Below, piece after piece: positions 12,368 through 58,059 of a stretch of DNA of 64,000 nt. The stretch is from Solea solea (taxonomy: Eukaryota; Chordata; Actinopteri; Pleuronectiformes; Soleidae), in contig NC_081150.1 of NCBI RefSeq assembly GCF_958295425.1, forward strand, positions 62,001-126,000, given 5' to 3'. The position numbers were made by a program, and so were the translations under genes. Position 1 is the first letter of the stretch, and every line of letters begins with the position of its first letter. The notes below the pieces were generated by a model that saw only the letters and a program-made list of their open reading frames with translations, searched no databases and was not told where the DNA came from.

Positions 12368-12620
12368 GACACTTTCAGGTCCCTGTTTGATAGGTAAACG
12401 TCGCTCAAGGCTCAGGTCCCTGTTTGATAGGTAAACGTCGCTCAAGGCTCAGGTCCCTGTTTGATAGGTAGACGTCACTCAAGGCTCAGGTCCCTGTTTG
12501 ATAGGTAAACGTCGCTCAAGGCTCAGGTCCCTGTTTGAAAGGTAGACGTCGCTCAAGGCTCAGGTCCCTGTTTGATAGGTAGACGTCGCTCAAGGCTCAG
12601 GTCCCTGTTTGACTTGTAAA
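12368..12620. repeat. 37-bp minisatellite downstream of xrcc3
   Basis: Six to seven near-identical 37-bp units containing CAGGTCCCTGTTTGATAGG followed by TAAACGTCGCTCAAGGCT, with single-base variants (AAACG/AGACG, TCGC/TCAC). The low divergence implies recent expansion. It lies just beyond the xrcc3 3' end. Confidence 0.95.
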
Positions 12621-12681
12621 CATGTATGTATGTGTGTGTTCAGCTCAGTGAAGTTGTCCATGTACTTTTGTCCACTTCCTG

Positions 12682-12687
12682 TTTATT
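12682..12687 (-). terminator. AATAAA polyadenylation signal overlapping the xrcc3 stop codon
   Basis: Read on the minus strand, the last codons are CAA then TAA followed by A, so the hexamer AATAAA contains the whole stop codon. If used, cleavage would leave a 3' UTR of only about 15-30 nucleotides. No other AATAAA was noticed immediately downstream. Confidence 0.6.
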
Positions 12688-14127
12688 GACATGATGTCCT
12701 TTGTTCACACACACACACTCCTCTCACTCCCTCCCTCCACACGGCGGCATCTCGTCCGTCTTTGTCCAGGTGAGGGGCAAACACCACCTCTAACCTCCGG
12801 AGGGCGCTTCTCTGGTCGCCCTGGGCAACCACGCCCTGGAGCCGCAGCAACATCAGCCGGACCATCAGCTGATTGGCCCACGCCAAACCCAGAGCAGGTG
12901 ACACCTGTGACATCACAGGACTGAGGATGGAGAGAAAAACAAACGTGAGGAGGAGAGCAAGAAAGCAAGGAACTGAAGCAAGGACCAGAGAGGAAAGAGG
13001 GAAGGACCAGAGAGGAAGGAAGAAAGGGAAGGAAGTAAGGACCAGAGAGGAAGGAAGGAAGGAAGGAACTGAGAAAGGGAGGAACTGAAGAGTGAGAGGA
13101 GGATGGAAAGAAAAGGAGGGAGACAGGGTGAGGAAGGAAGAGGAAGGAAGAGGGGGAGCAGAGTGAAGGATGTACTTGCATACTTGGGAAGTACCACTGG
13201 AGTACATACTCGCCAAGTACACACGAGTACACACGAGTATGCATATTAAGATGTGAGGTTTACCTCAGTCTGTCTGACGAGTTAAAAACATCTGTGACCT
13301 GAAAACACAGACACACACGATCAACAATAATCAATAATACACATTATTGATCTTCAACAGATGAACACACACACACACACACACACACCTGGTTGATGCA
13401 CAGCACAGGTGTGTTGAACTCGTCGCTCAGGTGTTGCAGTGTGGCAGCGAGGGCGAGCAGCTGTTTGTTCCTCTGCAGCCAATCATCAGCCTGAAACTCC
13501 GCCCTGAACAGAGCCGCCACCGAATCTACGACCACGAGTCGGACCAGACCGCGAGCCAACAGCAGGGGGACACGGCGAGACAGACACACACTCAGAGAGT
13601 CCTGAGAGAGACAGACGGTTCAGAGACGCATGAACACACGTGTGTAACCACCAGAGGGCAGCGATGACAACAAACCAGGTCGGCGGCGTGCTCGATGTAG
13701 ATGTGGTCAGTGAAGCAAAGGCTGCTGATCAGCGAGGGAGGGACGTCGGTGCGGAGGCGGGGCTGTTCTGTGATCAGCTGACGTAGACGTCTCATGGGAA
13801 ACGTGTCCTCAGTACAGATGTAAACGGCTCCTGTTAAACACACTCACAGTGACTCCTCCTCTCTGTGCTGTCTGCAAGCCACACCTTTAAACATCCAGCA
13901 TCTCAACTTGGCTGCGCCCACAATAAAAGTGATCTCACCCCAAATGTAGAGTTGTCATGATACCAAAAGGAATAACCACGATACAATACCAGACAAAGTA
14001 TCACAGTTCCGGGTATTATCGCGATACTGCAGCCTTTTTTTATTATTATTTTTATATACTGCAATGTATTTGTACAAGTTATAAATACTTATTAATTACT
14101 TATGTTGTTTGGTGCATGATAAACACG

Positions 14128-14158
<31 letters not shown>

Positions 14159-15986
14159 CATATAAAATGTAATATGTAAATAATAATGTAATAATGTATA
14201 ATGTAAATAATCATTCAGTTTCCTTTGCACATTTATGTTTAACATATAAATAATCAACCTGTCTTTTAAAAAAATCTATTTGACAATAATGCTTCTTCTC
14301 CAACATAATAAACCATAGACAACAAAATACAATAAACAGGAAGTGATTCTCTGTGAAAACTCTATTTTGATGCATTTTCTATGTGTTTATACTTTGAAAT
14401 CCTTTAACTCTTCATTCCTCAGCCTGTACACGGAGCATATAGCCTAATATTAGCCAATACTAACCTGGTATTCCACATATAAGTGTGTGTGAGACACTGC
14501 AGGGGTTTTATGAGGTTGGATGTGTAGCTTGGTGGCAGCGCCTGCACAGTGGACGGCCTTTACCGTCTGTGCCTTGTTTAAAGCCAAAATAGTTCCAAAT
14601 GTGACTTTTGGAGTTTGGTTCTTTGAGCAAAGTTAGTGGTGCCACTGACGACTCGGCGCTCAGGCCCAGTGCTTCTGCCACGGTGAGTGTGTTGTCTCGT
14701 GTTTGTGACTGTTAGCCCTGCACGTGTCTGGGTGACACAGAAGTGTAGCTTGTTGTTTGTTTTGAAGCGGAGCTGTCTTCATGGAGAAACACACACCAAC
14801 AGCCAATCAGCTAACAGACGGGTGGACCCAGCATGCAGAAACAGCCTATCAAATCCCCGGACGTCACCAGTAACAGGCAAACAGCCAATCATTCAGCTGC
14901 TGTGTAGTTCGGTTGCAGTAGTTGTCATGTGGCTTTTTTTTTTTTTTTTTACAAGGGAGGAGCATGCAGTGAGAAGCCGAGAGGCTATGTAGTGGAAACT
15001 GGCACCGGTAGTATAGTAATCGACAGTAGTACCGTCGTGTAGAATTTCTAGTATAGTAGGAACCGTTACGATTTGGCACCGTGTGGTACCATGGGTATCG
15101 TGCAACTCTACCCAAATGTGATGTGACTTTATTTTTATTTATGCAATGAGATTAGAGATTACATATAAACATGTGGCCAAACACGCAAAACAATGCTAAT
15201 CCCGCAAAATGTCAATATTTATATTTAGTAAGAAGAAGAAGTATGGGACACAAGGTTATTGAACTATAACACCTGTACACAAAGACCACATGTTGGTTGC
15301 TTAGAAACAGAAAAAACTTTGGACACGTGAAGAAACCAATGTAAGTGTAATGCATTAAAAGAACAGCCAGGGGGCAGCGTTGTAAGAGGAAGTGACTGAC
15401 CTGAGTTCAGTCCTCCGTGCTGGGTGGGAAACTGTACACACAGACAGAGCTGCAGAGCCAGCTGAGTCTTTCCTGCTCCACTCTCTCCAGACAGCTCAGT
15501 GACGCCCCCCACAGGCAGACCCCCTCTTAGCAGCTCGTCTAGTACAGGACAACCCACAGCGAGTCTGAGGCCCGATGCCAACCCACCACACTCGCCGCGA
15601 TGGAGGAGCAAAGCTGAACGAGCAACAACACACCGGTTAACCCTAACTGACATCACACCATTACATCCAATCAGAAAGCACTAACCTGGGACTGGGGGGC
15701 GTCGTCTACAGCTGGCGGCGGCAGCAGCAGTCAGCTGCTGGACGTCAGCGCGGGACAAACCTGTGAATCTCTGCAGGTCCAAGACAGAAACACCAAAAAC
15801 CTCGCTGACAGACGAAAACCTAGCTGCAGAGAGATCAAATGCTACATGCACCTGGACCAATACATTGTTTAAAAATTGTGATTTTTGAGTGTGAGTAATC
15901 TTTCAGATGATGTCATCATCTGACCTCTGACCTCTCCTCACGGCTGCTGTGATCCTTGGCTCCAGCTCCAGGTCATCCAACTTCAT
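12683..15986 (-). CDS. xrcc3: DNA repair protein XRCC3 (RAD51 paralogue), 7 exons
   Basis: RAD51 paralogue that pairs with RAD51C in homologous recombination. Exons (minus strand): 15986-15932, 15823-15686, 15613-15401, 13830-13676, 13601-13389, 13298-13264, 12920-12683; 348 residues versus 346 in human. The N-terminus [12 protein letters not shown] fits the family. Walker A is GESGAGKT (about residues 107-114), followed by [29 protein letters not shown] is in exon 4. Walker B is RLVVVDS (about 208-214), followed by the VLCINQ strand. The last exon carries [12 protein letters not shown]. Intron 3 is enlarged by a hAT transposon, and the exon 5 donor runs straight into a long GT repeat. All ATPase motifs look intact. 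Confidence 0.94.
12935..13175. repeat. Polypurine GGAAG/AGGACCAGAG tract in xrcc3 intron 6
   Basis: About 240 bp almost entirely of A and G on the plus strand, made of 'ggaccagagaggaa' and 'ggaagg' units. The transcribed xrcc3 RNA is therefore a long pyrimidine tract that ends upstream of the last-exon acceptor. Opposite-strand open frames (SFLPSFLP-type) are artefacts. Confidence 0.9.
13939..15118. mobile_element. hAT-family DNA transposon (non-autonomous) in xrcc3 intron 3
   Basis: The element spans 13947-15110. It starts TAGAGTTGTCATGATACC and ends GGTATCGTGCAACTCTA, imperfect terminal inverted repeats of about 17-18 bp. It is flanked by a perfect 8-bp direct repeat, CCCAAATG, at 13939-13946 and 15111-15118. 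Eight-base target duplications are the hallmark of hAT elements. The interior has an AT microsatellite (about 14128-14156) and, on the minus strand, a decayed relative of the BED zinc-finger exon preserved at 55225-55443; its start codon is changed (CAC where the other copy has CAT). The 1.16-kb element cannot encode a transposase. Confidence 0.9.
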
Positions 15987-16094
15987 GTCCACACTGAAAA
16001 CATGTCCACAGTGTCCCCCTGCTGTAAATGCACCAAATGACAAGATTAAGTGACTGCGTGAGCACAATTTAGTCACATAAAAACACTCGTGTAA

Positions 16095-16548
16095 TAAAGT
16101 CTACGTCACACGTTCGCGTCTTTATCTCACTGTTAGTCTTGTCCAAAGGGAAACTGAAGTTTGTAAACCACTCACGCTCCCACACCAAACCCCATAGAGA
16201 AAATCAGTGATTTTAACACCACAGCACACAGGAATTGTTGATGCACTGCGAACTCCATCACTAAGTTCTAATGTCTTATTTTGAAATATTTCATTAAGAC
16301 TTAACTCCGTGACACAAACTTACGACACGAGGCAGCAGTAGACCAGCAGCTCCTGTGTCGCCGCCAGCTGAAATCACTGATTTTCTCTGTGAAGTTTGGT
16401 GTGGGAAAGCAAACTCGCTGATCTCCACCAGCTAACGCGCCTCAATAAGACACGTCATCAATGTGCGACGGGAGGAACCATTTCCAAGGATAAGGGGGAG
16501 AATGGAGCCGGTTTGTGCCTGACATCAGAGCGTGTGACGTAGATAAAG
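16095..16548. mobile_element. Small foldback/TIR element (MITE) upstream of xrcc3
   Basis: Terminal inverted repeats TCTACGTCACACG (16100-16112) and CGTGTGACGTAGA (16531-16543) are perfect over 13 bp. They are flanked by a possible 5-bp target duplication, TAAAG (16095-16099 and 16544-16548). A second inverted pair lies inside: CACACCAAAC with AGAAAATCAGTGATTT near 16179-16215, against AAATCACTGATTTTCTCT with TTTGGTGTG near 16370-16402. There is no coding capacity. Related pieces occur at 45370-45470 and 53265-53465 in cdc42bpb introns. It lies in the shared upstream region of xrcc3 and brf1. Confidence 0.7.
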
Positions 16549-17767
16549 ACAAACGTCACGGTTAGATCACGTGTCATTAAATACAAGAAAAAGACTGTTT
16601 TTCTTCACATGTCGAGCGTTTACTATTATTTTCGTCATCGATCTACAACACCCCCCTCGTGATTGCTGGGGCTCATGACGTCACTGTGAAGCGCCGCAGA
16701 AAGAAAATAAACAGCGACGATCAAGGCCGTTAAATCATCAATGACCGCGGTTTCGTCGATCGATTATCCGATCATATCAGTTTGTAATGTCCTTTATTCT
16801 AAAGATGAACATACTATAGGAGGAAAACCCCGATGACGTCATCAACTACCGCGTGAGCATCGACACGACAGAAACTCACTCCATTGTTCGTTTTTGAGTG
16901 AGTTCTACTCTTATCACTAATACTGTATTATTACTTCTACTGTATTATCACCAATACTGTATTATTACTACTTCTACTGTATTATCACTATTACTGTATT
17001 ATTACTTCTACTGTATTATCATCAATACTGTATTATTACTACTTCTACTGTATTATCATTAATACTGTATTATTACTACTTCTACTGTATTATCACTAAT
17101 ACTGTATTATTACTTCTACTGTATTATCACCAATACTGTATTATTACTACTTCTACTGTATTATCACTATTACTGTATTATTACTTCTAGTGTATTATCA
17201 TTAATACTGTATTACTACTTCTACTGTATTATCATTAATACTGTATTATTACTACTTCTACTGTATTATCACTAATACTGTATTATTACTTCTACTGTAT
17301 TATCACTAATACTGTATTATTACTACTTCTACTGTATTATCAATAATACTGTATTATCACTAATACTGTATTATTACTACTTCTACTGTATTATCACTAA
17401 TACTGTATTATTACTTCTACTGTATTATCACCAATACTGTATTATTACTACTTCTACTGTATTATCACTATTACTGTATTATCACTTCTACTGTATTATC
17501 ACTAATACTGTATTACTTCCATTTTACTTACAGTATACTGTATTATTATTACTTCTATTTCATTTCTACTGTATTATCATCATTACTTCTATTTCACTTC
17601 TACTATATATTAGATTGGATTGTATGTATCTCTAGTTTTTTCTTTGTCTTCTATTCACACTTTTTTGTAGCTTTGGTTATTGCTGCAACTAAACAATCAT
17701 CGCTATTTTAATTGTGGTAATAACTCGTGTTACGTGACCCAGACAGGTCGCGACCTCAGTTCACACC
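16549..17767. other. brf1/xrcc3 intergenic region with 30-bp minisatellite
   Basis: Positions 16549-16900 are moderately CpG-rich, contain two TGACGTCA-like motifs (about 16676-16683 and 16834-16841), and may hold promoter elements. Positions 16905-17600 are a minisatellite of about 30-34 bp units, ACTGTATTATTACTTCTACT plus GTATTATCAC variants. brf1 initiates at 17768, so the 5' leader probably begins in the last 100-150 bp. Confidence 0.6.
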
Positions 17768-30903
<13,136 letters not shown>

Positions 30904-31439
30904 TTCCATGTTGACCTTTGACCTGATCACTTTCAGATTGATCAATAATCAAACATCACTGCACTGATTTTCATGTTTTTGTTGTCACTGATTTAAAAAA
31001 AAAATTATTTTAACAACAACATTCCATCCCAGTTTATTAAAGATGTTTTTAAACGTGACCATGATTCTGTTTCCATGGTTACACACACACTGACACATAC
31101 ACACACATGCACACGCATACAAAGACAGTCTCTAAATAAACCAGAATCCTGTGTTAAATACTGAGATTTTAAACATTTCACTGGCAATTGTTAGAGATTA
31201 ACTTACGTGTTCAGGATTCTGAAGTCTTTTTAACTCATCTACAGTTCGGCAGTGTTCGGCTTCAGTTCTGTCGAAAGTCTCTTCCTGTGACGGCACTCTG
31301 ACCAATCAGTGGCCGACAGTGACTGGTGACGTCACGCGTAGTAATCACCAGAGCAGGAACTAAAAAAACGTTCTACGCTCGTGGAAACTTAACTTTGCCG
31401 AGCAGAGCTGAGCAGAGCCGGTGGAAACACATACACACT

Positions 31440-32830
31440 GGCCGTTTCTCAATATCCATACTTGTGTGTACTTGTGTGTACTTGTGTACTCCCTTAATCT
31501 CAAGTAAGCGAACAGCGAGGACGGTTCTCAATCCCGGAAGTGTTCTCGCTCCGCCCATTTTTACCAAATATGGATCAGAGGTGACTTAAGCGTGGCCATG
31601 TATCCCAGAATACATTTCGGCGGAGCATAGCAGCAGATAATAGAAATATAAATCTGAAATAAATATTTTTCTGTGTCCAGGAACAAAGTTTTAACATCAT
31701 TTGAGGCGAGAAATTAGTCATTTAGAATTCAAACATGTGGTTTGTGTATGAAGATCTGACGTATTTATAGTTTGGCAGCGACGTTTGTCGGAGGTGATAA
31801 ACTCCGCCTGTGCGGACGCTCGGCGCTCACTGTGCCCGGCACAGAGCAGCGTGACCTCGGCCTGTCCTGATGAAATGATCCGCTGGCTCAGACGTCGCTG
31901 TCATTACATGTTCGGTGTGATCCATAGGTTTGTGGTTGACGTGTTATCTTGTTATTAATGGAAACATTTGTATATCATTAATGTTTTATTTATTTTAACT
32001 TTGAATTTTAGATTTATATTAAAATTGCACGGTCATTGTATCTGTATTTAAATATAATATGTAAATATTAGATATGTAAAGTTATACAGTATATTTATAG
32101 AGTAGTACACACACACATATATATATATAGATATATATATACATATACATATATATACATATATATATATATATACACACTACTCTACAATCAGAATCTG
32201 AATAACCTTTATTGCCATTATACAGTGTACAACGAGATTAAAGGACAGCTCTAGTAGTGCAAGTGAAGAGATAAAAGAAGAAAAGAAGAAACAACAAAAC
32301 AGTCCACCAATACCTTCGATAAAAATTAGAAGGGTAAGTAAAAAAGTATTTCAAGTATTTACAGTGGGAGCCAGTAAGGGAAATATGCAGTATATGATAG
32401 TGCATACAGTACATTGTACAGCAGAGTGGATGGATGTTATTTTATATACTGCACATGGTAAAAGGAGAGGAAAGTTGCACGTTTACAATACAGTACATAC
32501 AATACAATGCTGTAATATCTATTGTCCACATTGTGTTGTATATTTTAATAGAAATGAATTATTAAATGAAGTTAAATATTTAAAATGTGAAAATAATAAC
32601 AATATATAAGCATTTATTCAAAGTATTTCATATGTTCATTTATCAACACTGTAGGTGGCGGTAATGAGGCTGCAGCACTTGGCGCCAGCCACCATTCAAA
32701 CAGCAGAACAATACATACATACTGGCTTACTTGAGTATTGAGAAACAGCCACATACTTGTATACTTCTCAAGTATATACTTCCCAAGTAAGCAAGTACAT
32801 ACTTGCTTACTTGAGTATTGAGAAACGGCC
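31440..32830. mobile_element. TIR DNA transposon (possibly Harbinger-like, non-autonomous) between brf1 and vipas39
   Basis: Ends are inverted: GGCCGTTTCTCAATA at 31440-31454 and TATTGAGAAACGGCC at 32816-32830. The right terminus is duplicated in tandem (a near copy, TATTGAGAAACAGCC, at about 32735-32749), with TACTTGCTTACTTGAG repeats between. If the TIR is taken to start at GCC, CTG flanks both sides, consistent with a 3-bp target duplication. The interior shares several hundred bases with 20690-21035 and carries an inserted repeat at about 32170-32620. No transposase frame is visible. Confidence 0.65.
32170..32620. repeat. Nested dispersed repeat inside the 31440-32830 element
   Basis: After a TA microsatellite (32115-32175), 'tctgaataacctttattgccatt' followed by 'gtacaacgagatt' and a run of 'tacagtacat'/'atacagtac' motifs has the look of a common teleost non-LTR or SINE 3' region. 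It shares nothing with the other copy of the host element at 20690-21035, consistent with a later insertion. Confidence 0.55.
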
Positions 32831-32859
32831 TGTCTTTTTTTCTTTCTTTTTTTACGTAA

Positions 32860-33250
32860 ATATGTCTACGCTCAGAACGTAAGCTCCCACTCGCGTCACT
32901 ATATTTCCCAGCTGCCACCGCGCAGCCGGAAGCCGTTACATTTCCGTCAGAGAAGAGGATCCAGCAGCGAAGGTAAAACAGCTGATCACTGACCACATCA
33001 ATCGATTAGGTGTGTTCAATCGGCGACACGCCCATGTTAAATATTCGCGGAATGACGTCAGTTGCCGCCGCTTCTCAGCGTTTGTTAGCATGTTACGAGC
33101 ATGCTAAGTAGCCTCCTGCTAACCCTGAACACACACTTGTTTATTTTGAAGATCGTTTAACAGTTCGATAATGTCGTGTCTCTGTCTGTCTGTCTCTGTT
33201 TGTGTCTGTCTGTCTGTCTCACTGTGTCTGTCTGTCTGTGTGTGTGTCAG
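32860..33250 (+). promoter_or_regulatory. vipas39 promoter and probable non-coding first exon
   Basis: A CpG-containing segment (32880-32970) ends in 'agcagcgaag|gtaaaac', a plausible donor at 32971/32972. A TG/TCTG-rich acceptor, 'gtgtgtgtcag', abuts the first coding exon at 33251. This suggests a short untranslated exon 1 ending near 32972. Transcription start unknown. Confidence 0.5.
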
Positions 33251-35721
33251 ATGATGAAGACGAGGACAGATGAAGAAGACTACTGGAACAGTTCCAAGTA
33301 TAAAGCGTTCACGTTTGACGATGAAGACGATGAGCTCAGCAGGGTAAATCCTCCCGATGATGTCACACGATGACGTCACAGTGACAGGGTGAGTGGTCGA
33401 CATGGTGACGACACCTGTGGTGTGTTTTCAGCTGCAGGAGTCGAAGCGGGCGGTGAACAGCATCCGTGGCCTGGTGGACGACGAAGACAACGACGAAGAC
33501 GACGTGGAGAGAGTCAGCTGGAGCGGCGAGCCCGTCGGCAGTATGACATCATTACTGCCAGCAACACGCTGCGCTCTGATTGGCTGCCGTGTGTCTGTAA
33601 TCGTCCCGTCTCTCTACAGGTATCTCATGGTCGGTCAAAGAGACGGCAGCGTCCAATCAGAGGACAGACAGAGACCCCACCCCCTTCCCCAGAATCAGCA
33701 CAGATGTAGCAAACGTTAGCAGAAGCCACTCAGGATACTCACTCAGTTCTCTGTTTAAAGGTGATTGATGTGTTCACCCGCAGGTCACACGGTTCATGTG
33801 TTCACCAGCAGGTCACACGGTTCATGTGTTCACCCGCAGGTCACACGGTTCATGTGTTCACCAGCAGGTCACACGGTTCATGTGTTCACCAGCAGGTCAC
33901 ATGATTCATGTGTTCACCAGCAGGTCACACAGATAACTGACAGATGTTTCCTCTGTTTCTCTGCAGGAAAAATGAAAGGAGCAAACTTTCAGTCCTTCAC
34001 TGACTGTGAGTAGAATGAACGGATGAAAGTGAGTGAGTGAGTGAGTGAGTGAGTGATGATGATTTCATTGTGTTTCAGCCCTCACAGACTCATCTGTCAG
34101 ACTCTACGCTCCAGAACTTCGGAAACCAAAATCTGAATACAAGGTAATCTGATTACAGCACTGTTAACCTGATTATTGGATCATGTGACTGATGATGATG
34201 ATGTCATCGTGATGTCAGGACCTGGTCGGTGATTGGTCGCCTGAGGAGACGGTTCACAGGATGCAGCAGGGAAAGGTCAGAAGGTCACGCTTCAGATGAA
34301 TGAGTGACTGAGTGAATGGATGAATGTGTGACTGAGCGAGTGAATATGGGACTGAGCGAGTGAATGTGTGACTGAGTGAATAGATGAATGTGTGACTGAG
34401 CGAGTGAATGTGTGACTGAGTGAATGGATGAATGTGTGACTGAGTGAGTAAATATGGGACTGAGCGAGTGAAAATGGGACTAAGTGAATGGATGAATATG
34501 GGACTGAGCAAGTGAATGTGTGACTGAGTGAGTGAGTGAGTGAGTGATTGAGTGAATGTGTCCTCTGTCTTCCAGGTGGTGTCTCTGGAAAAGTTTCGTT
34601 CTCTTCACGACAAACTTCTTCTTCTGGATTTTTCCGTCAGCGCTCACGACGGAAACGTCATCACTGCTGTAACTTTATTTACAAAATCATTCAGGACACA
34701 CTTTATTCACAACATTACAGACACAAAGTAACATTCTACTTTTTTTTAGATCTTGATTTATCTGAAGAGGACTCTGAGTAAAGGTGAGGTTTTTCTGATC
34801 CTGGTCCTGGGTCAGATCTGGTCCTGGGTCAGAACTGGTCCTGGGTCAGACCCGGTTCTGGGTCAGATCCGGTCCTGGATTGTTTCTTGTGTCTTTTGTT
34901 CAGAGGTTTTGTTTCGGGAGCTCGAGTCCAGACAAACTGCTCTGAGACATTTCATCCATTATCTGACGGAGACCAGAGACCAGAAACTGCTGCTGGACCT
35001 GCTCAGGTGCTCTCACCTGTCTGTCTCTCGCCTGTCTCATGTCTGTCTGTCTCTCGCCTGTCTCATGTCTGTCTGTCTGTCCTCAGATCTCTGGGCAGGA
35101 CAGAGGACACAGTGGTATGTATACAGTGGTACACATGCTACACCAGCATACATGCCAACAGCATACATGCCAACAGTGACAGTTTGCTGTTTCCATGGCG
35201 ACAGCTTCTGCAGTACAAAGAACACCTGAACATCTCAGACGCAAACAAGAGGCGGGACTTCCTGAAGAGCTGTGTCAGGTGAGTCACACCTGATAGTTTG
35301 TTTATTTACCGTTTATTTATTGACTGTTTGTTTATTCCCTTTTTTTTCTTCAGTTTGTTTGTTTATTCACAGTTTGTTTATTTATTCACTGTTTGTTTAT
35401 TTACCGTTTGTTTGTTTGTTTCCAGTCTTCCGTTCTCTGCTGACGACTTGGCTCATGTTCAGGATCACTTCACTCTGTTAGACAGACAAATCATCATGGA
35501 GGTCAGATCTGTTTGTGTGTGTGTTTGTGAAAACTCAGGTTTCACTTCAGACTCTTTTGTTTTCGTTGCTAGGCAACGGATGGAAAGAACGAGCGTGAAG
35601 GAAAGGTGGAAATCTTCCATAAGTTTCCACGAAAAGCGCCAATCCTCAACATGCCACTGATCCCAACTCTGCACTACAGCTGCCTCTACCACTACAGTGA
35701 AGCCCAGGTTACCACGGCAAC

Positions 35722-35752
<31 letters not shown>

Positions 35753-36533
35753 TATATAAACACACGTGTGTTTGTATCATGTGTCTGCAGGAGACCTTCA
35801 GCAGTCCACTGAGCCTGCGTCACACTTTCAAGGTGAGAACTGACATTTACCTGAGTGTCTTTGTTGCGTGGGTGGCTCCGCCCCCTCACAGGTGAGTACC
35901 TGTGGCTTCAGATTTCAGAGAAGCAGTTCTTTGTGACGGCGTTGGCGGCGAGAGTGAAGCTGAAGGCGTGGTCAGACGTGGACGCGTTGTTCCGCAGCAG
36001 GAACTGGCTCGGCTTCACCCGGAAAAAAGCTCCACTCGGCTTCCACCGCGTCGTCGACGTCCTGCACAAAAACTCGGCCCCCGCGCAGGTGAGAGGGTGT
36101 GTACCCAGCAGAGGAGGAAGGAGGGGGCGTGACAGGTGTTGACAGGTGTGTTGTTTGACGGACAGGTGCTGCAGGAGTACGTGGCTCTGGTCGACGACGC
36201 CGACCTGAGGATTTCACTCGCTCACAAACACAAATGTCACGACATCGTCATTAACGTGAGACGTGATCACATAACGTTACCTGGGAGGGGCGGGGCTAAA
36301 ACAAGCAAACTAACTGTCGCGATCTATCTCTGTCAGACGTACCGGGACCTGAAGGACCGGCAGCTGTTGCTAGGATACCGAGAGAAGGTGGAGAGTGGCT
36401 CAGCGGCTCAGAAGAAGATCGACGAGCTTCTGGAAAACCCGGTGAGGAGGGGGAGGAGTCACCTTCATCATCATCATTATCTTCATGCGACTCATCTCTT
36501 CTTCTTTTTTAGCAAATCCGCTGGAAAAACTGA
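33251..36533 (+). CDS. vipas39: VIPAS39 / SPE-39 (VPS33B-interacting trafficking protein), 18 coding exons
   Basis: Partner of VPS33B in the CHEVI complex, acting in endosome-lysosome and apical trafficking. Exons: 33251-33343, 33432-33540, 33620-33760, 33967-34005, 34079-34143, 34219-34275, 34576-34668, 34750-34783, 34904-35006, 35087-35114, 35205-35278, 35426-35501, 35573-35707, 35791-35832, 35912-36088, 36166-36255, 36337-36441, 36513-36533; 493 residues, the same length as human. Signatures: [20 protein letters not shown] at the N-terminus, [18 protein letters not shown], the helical Golgin-A5/Vps16-C-like region ([19 protein letters not shown]), [11 protein letters not shown], and the C-terminus QIRWKN. 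The first of two adjacent ATGs gives the family spacing. Every splice phase agrees. Confidence 0.95.
33765..33935. repeat. 28-bp minisatellite in vipas39 intron 3
   Basis: Six near-perfect units of TGTGTTCACCAGCAGG plus TCACACGGTTCA, alternating 'cccgcagg' and 'ccagcagg'. Each unit contains a CAG followed by GT, so it offers repeated cryptic AG and GT dinucleotides just before exon 4. Confidence 0.95.
34276..34550. repeat. GTGAATG/GACTGA short tandem repeat in vipas39 intron 6
   Basis: Imperfect 'gagtgaatgtgtgactga' and 'gaatggatgaatgtgtgactga' units fill nearly the whole 300-bp intron. A related (GTGA)n tract sits in intron 4 (34028-34058). Minus-strand frames here are artefacts. Confidence 0.9.
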
Positions 36534-36914
36534 TCACCATGGCAACAGCACGGACCAATCACAGCCCTTTTTATGTGAAGATTAAAACATTAAAAACATT
36601 AAAAACTTTCAAAATTCTTCTTCTTTAATAGAGGTCAGAGGTCACGACCTTGGTGACCTCTGACCTCTGCATGAACGAAGCAGACGTTTCACTTCAGATT
36701 CTTTTATTGTTTCTGTTTCCATACAAACATTCAACTGTGAGTCCCCGCCCCCAGGCTAGGAGGGGGTGGGGTCAGGAAATATTATCACCAACATTAAATC
36801 AAAGGTTTTTTTTTTCTACAAAATGAAGAAGACGATGTGCAAGTTAAAAGCTTTAAAATCATTTCATACAGTGTGACACCGGAGGGCGTGGTCCCAGACT
36901 CAGGGGGTGGGGCC
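36534..36914. other. Convergent 3' ends of vipas39 and cdc42bpb
   Basis: Only 381 bp separate the two stop codons. vipas39 has ATTAAA at 36581-36586 and again at 36589. TTTATT at 36703-36708 is AATAAA for cdc42bpb on the minus strand. Cleavage sites would thus fall near 36610 and 36685, leaving less than about 100 bp or an antisense overlap. A C-rich/G-rich stretch lies at 36745-36775. Confidence 0.7.
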
Positions 36915-57968
<21,054 letters not shown>

Positions 57969-58059
57969 CCTGACCCGGGACCTCCGCCCGCTGCTCCTCC
58001 CGACACCAACCCCCCACCCCCCCTCCCCGCGCGCGCGCACACACACACACACACACGGG

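Noticed and set aside
12683..13244. 183-codon minus-strand frame as a separate gene
   Set aside because: Its C-terminal 79 codons are xrcc3 exon 7; the upstream part is the polypurine/polypyrimidine intron read through.
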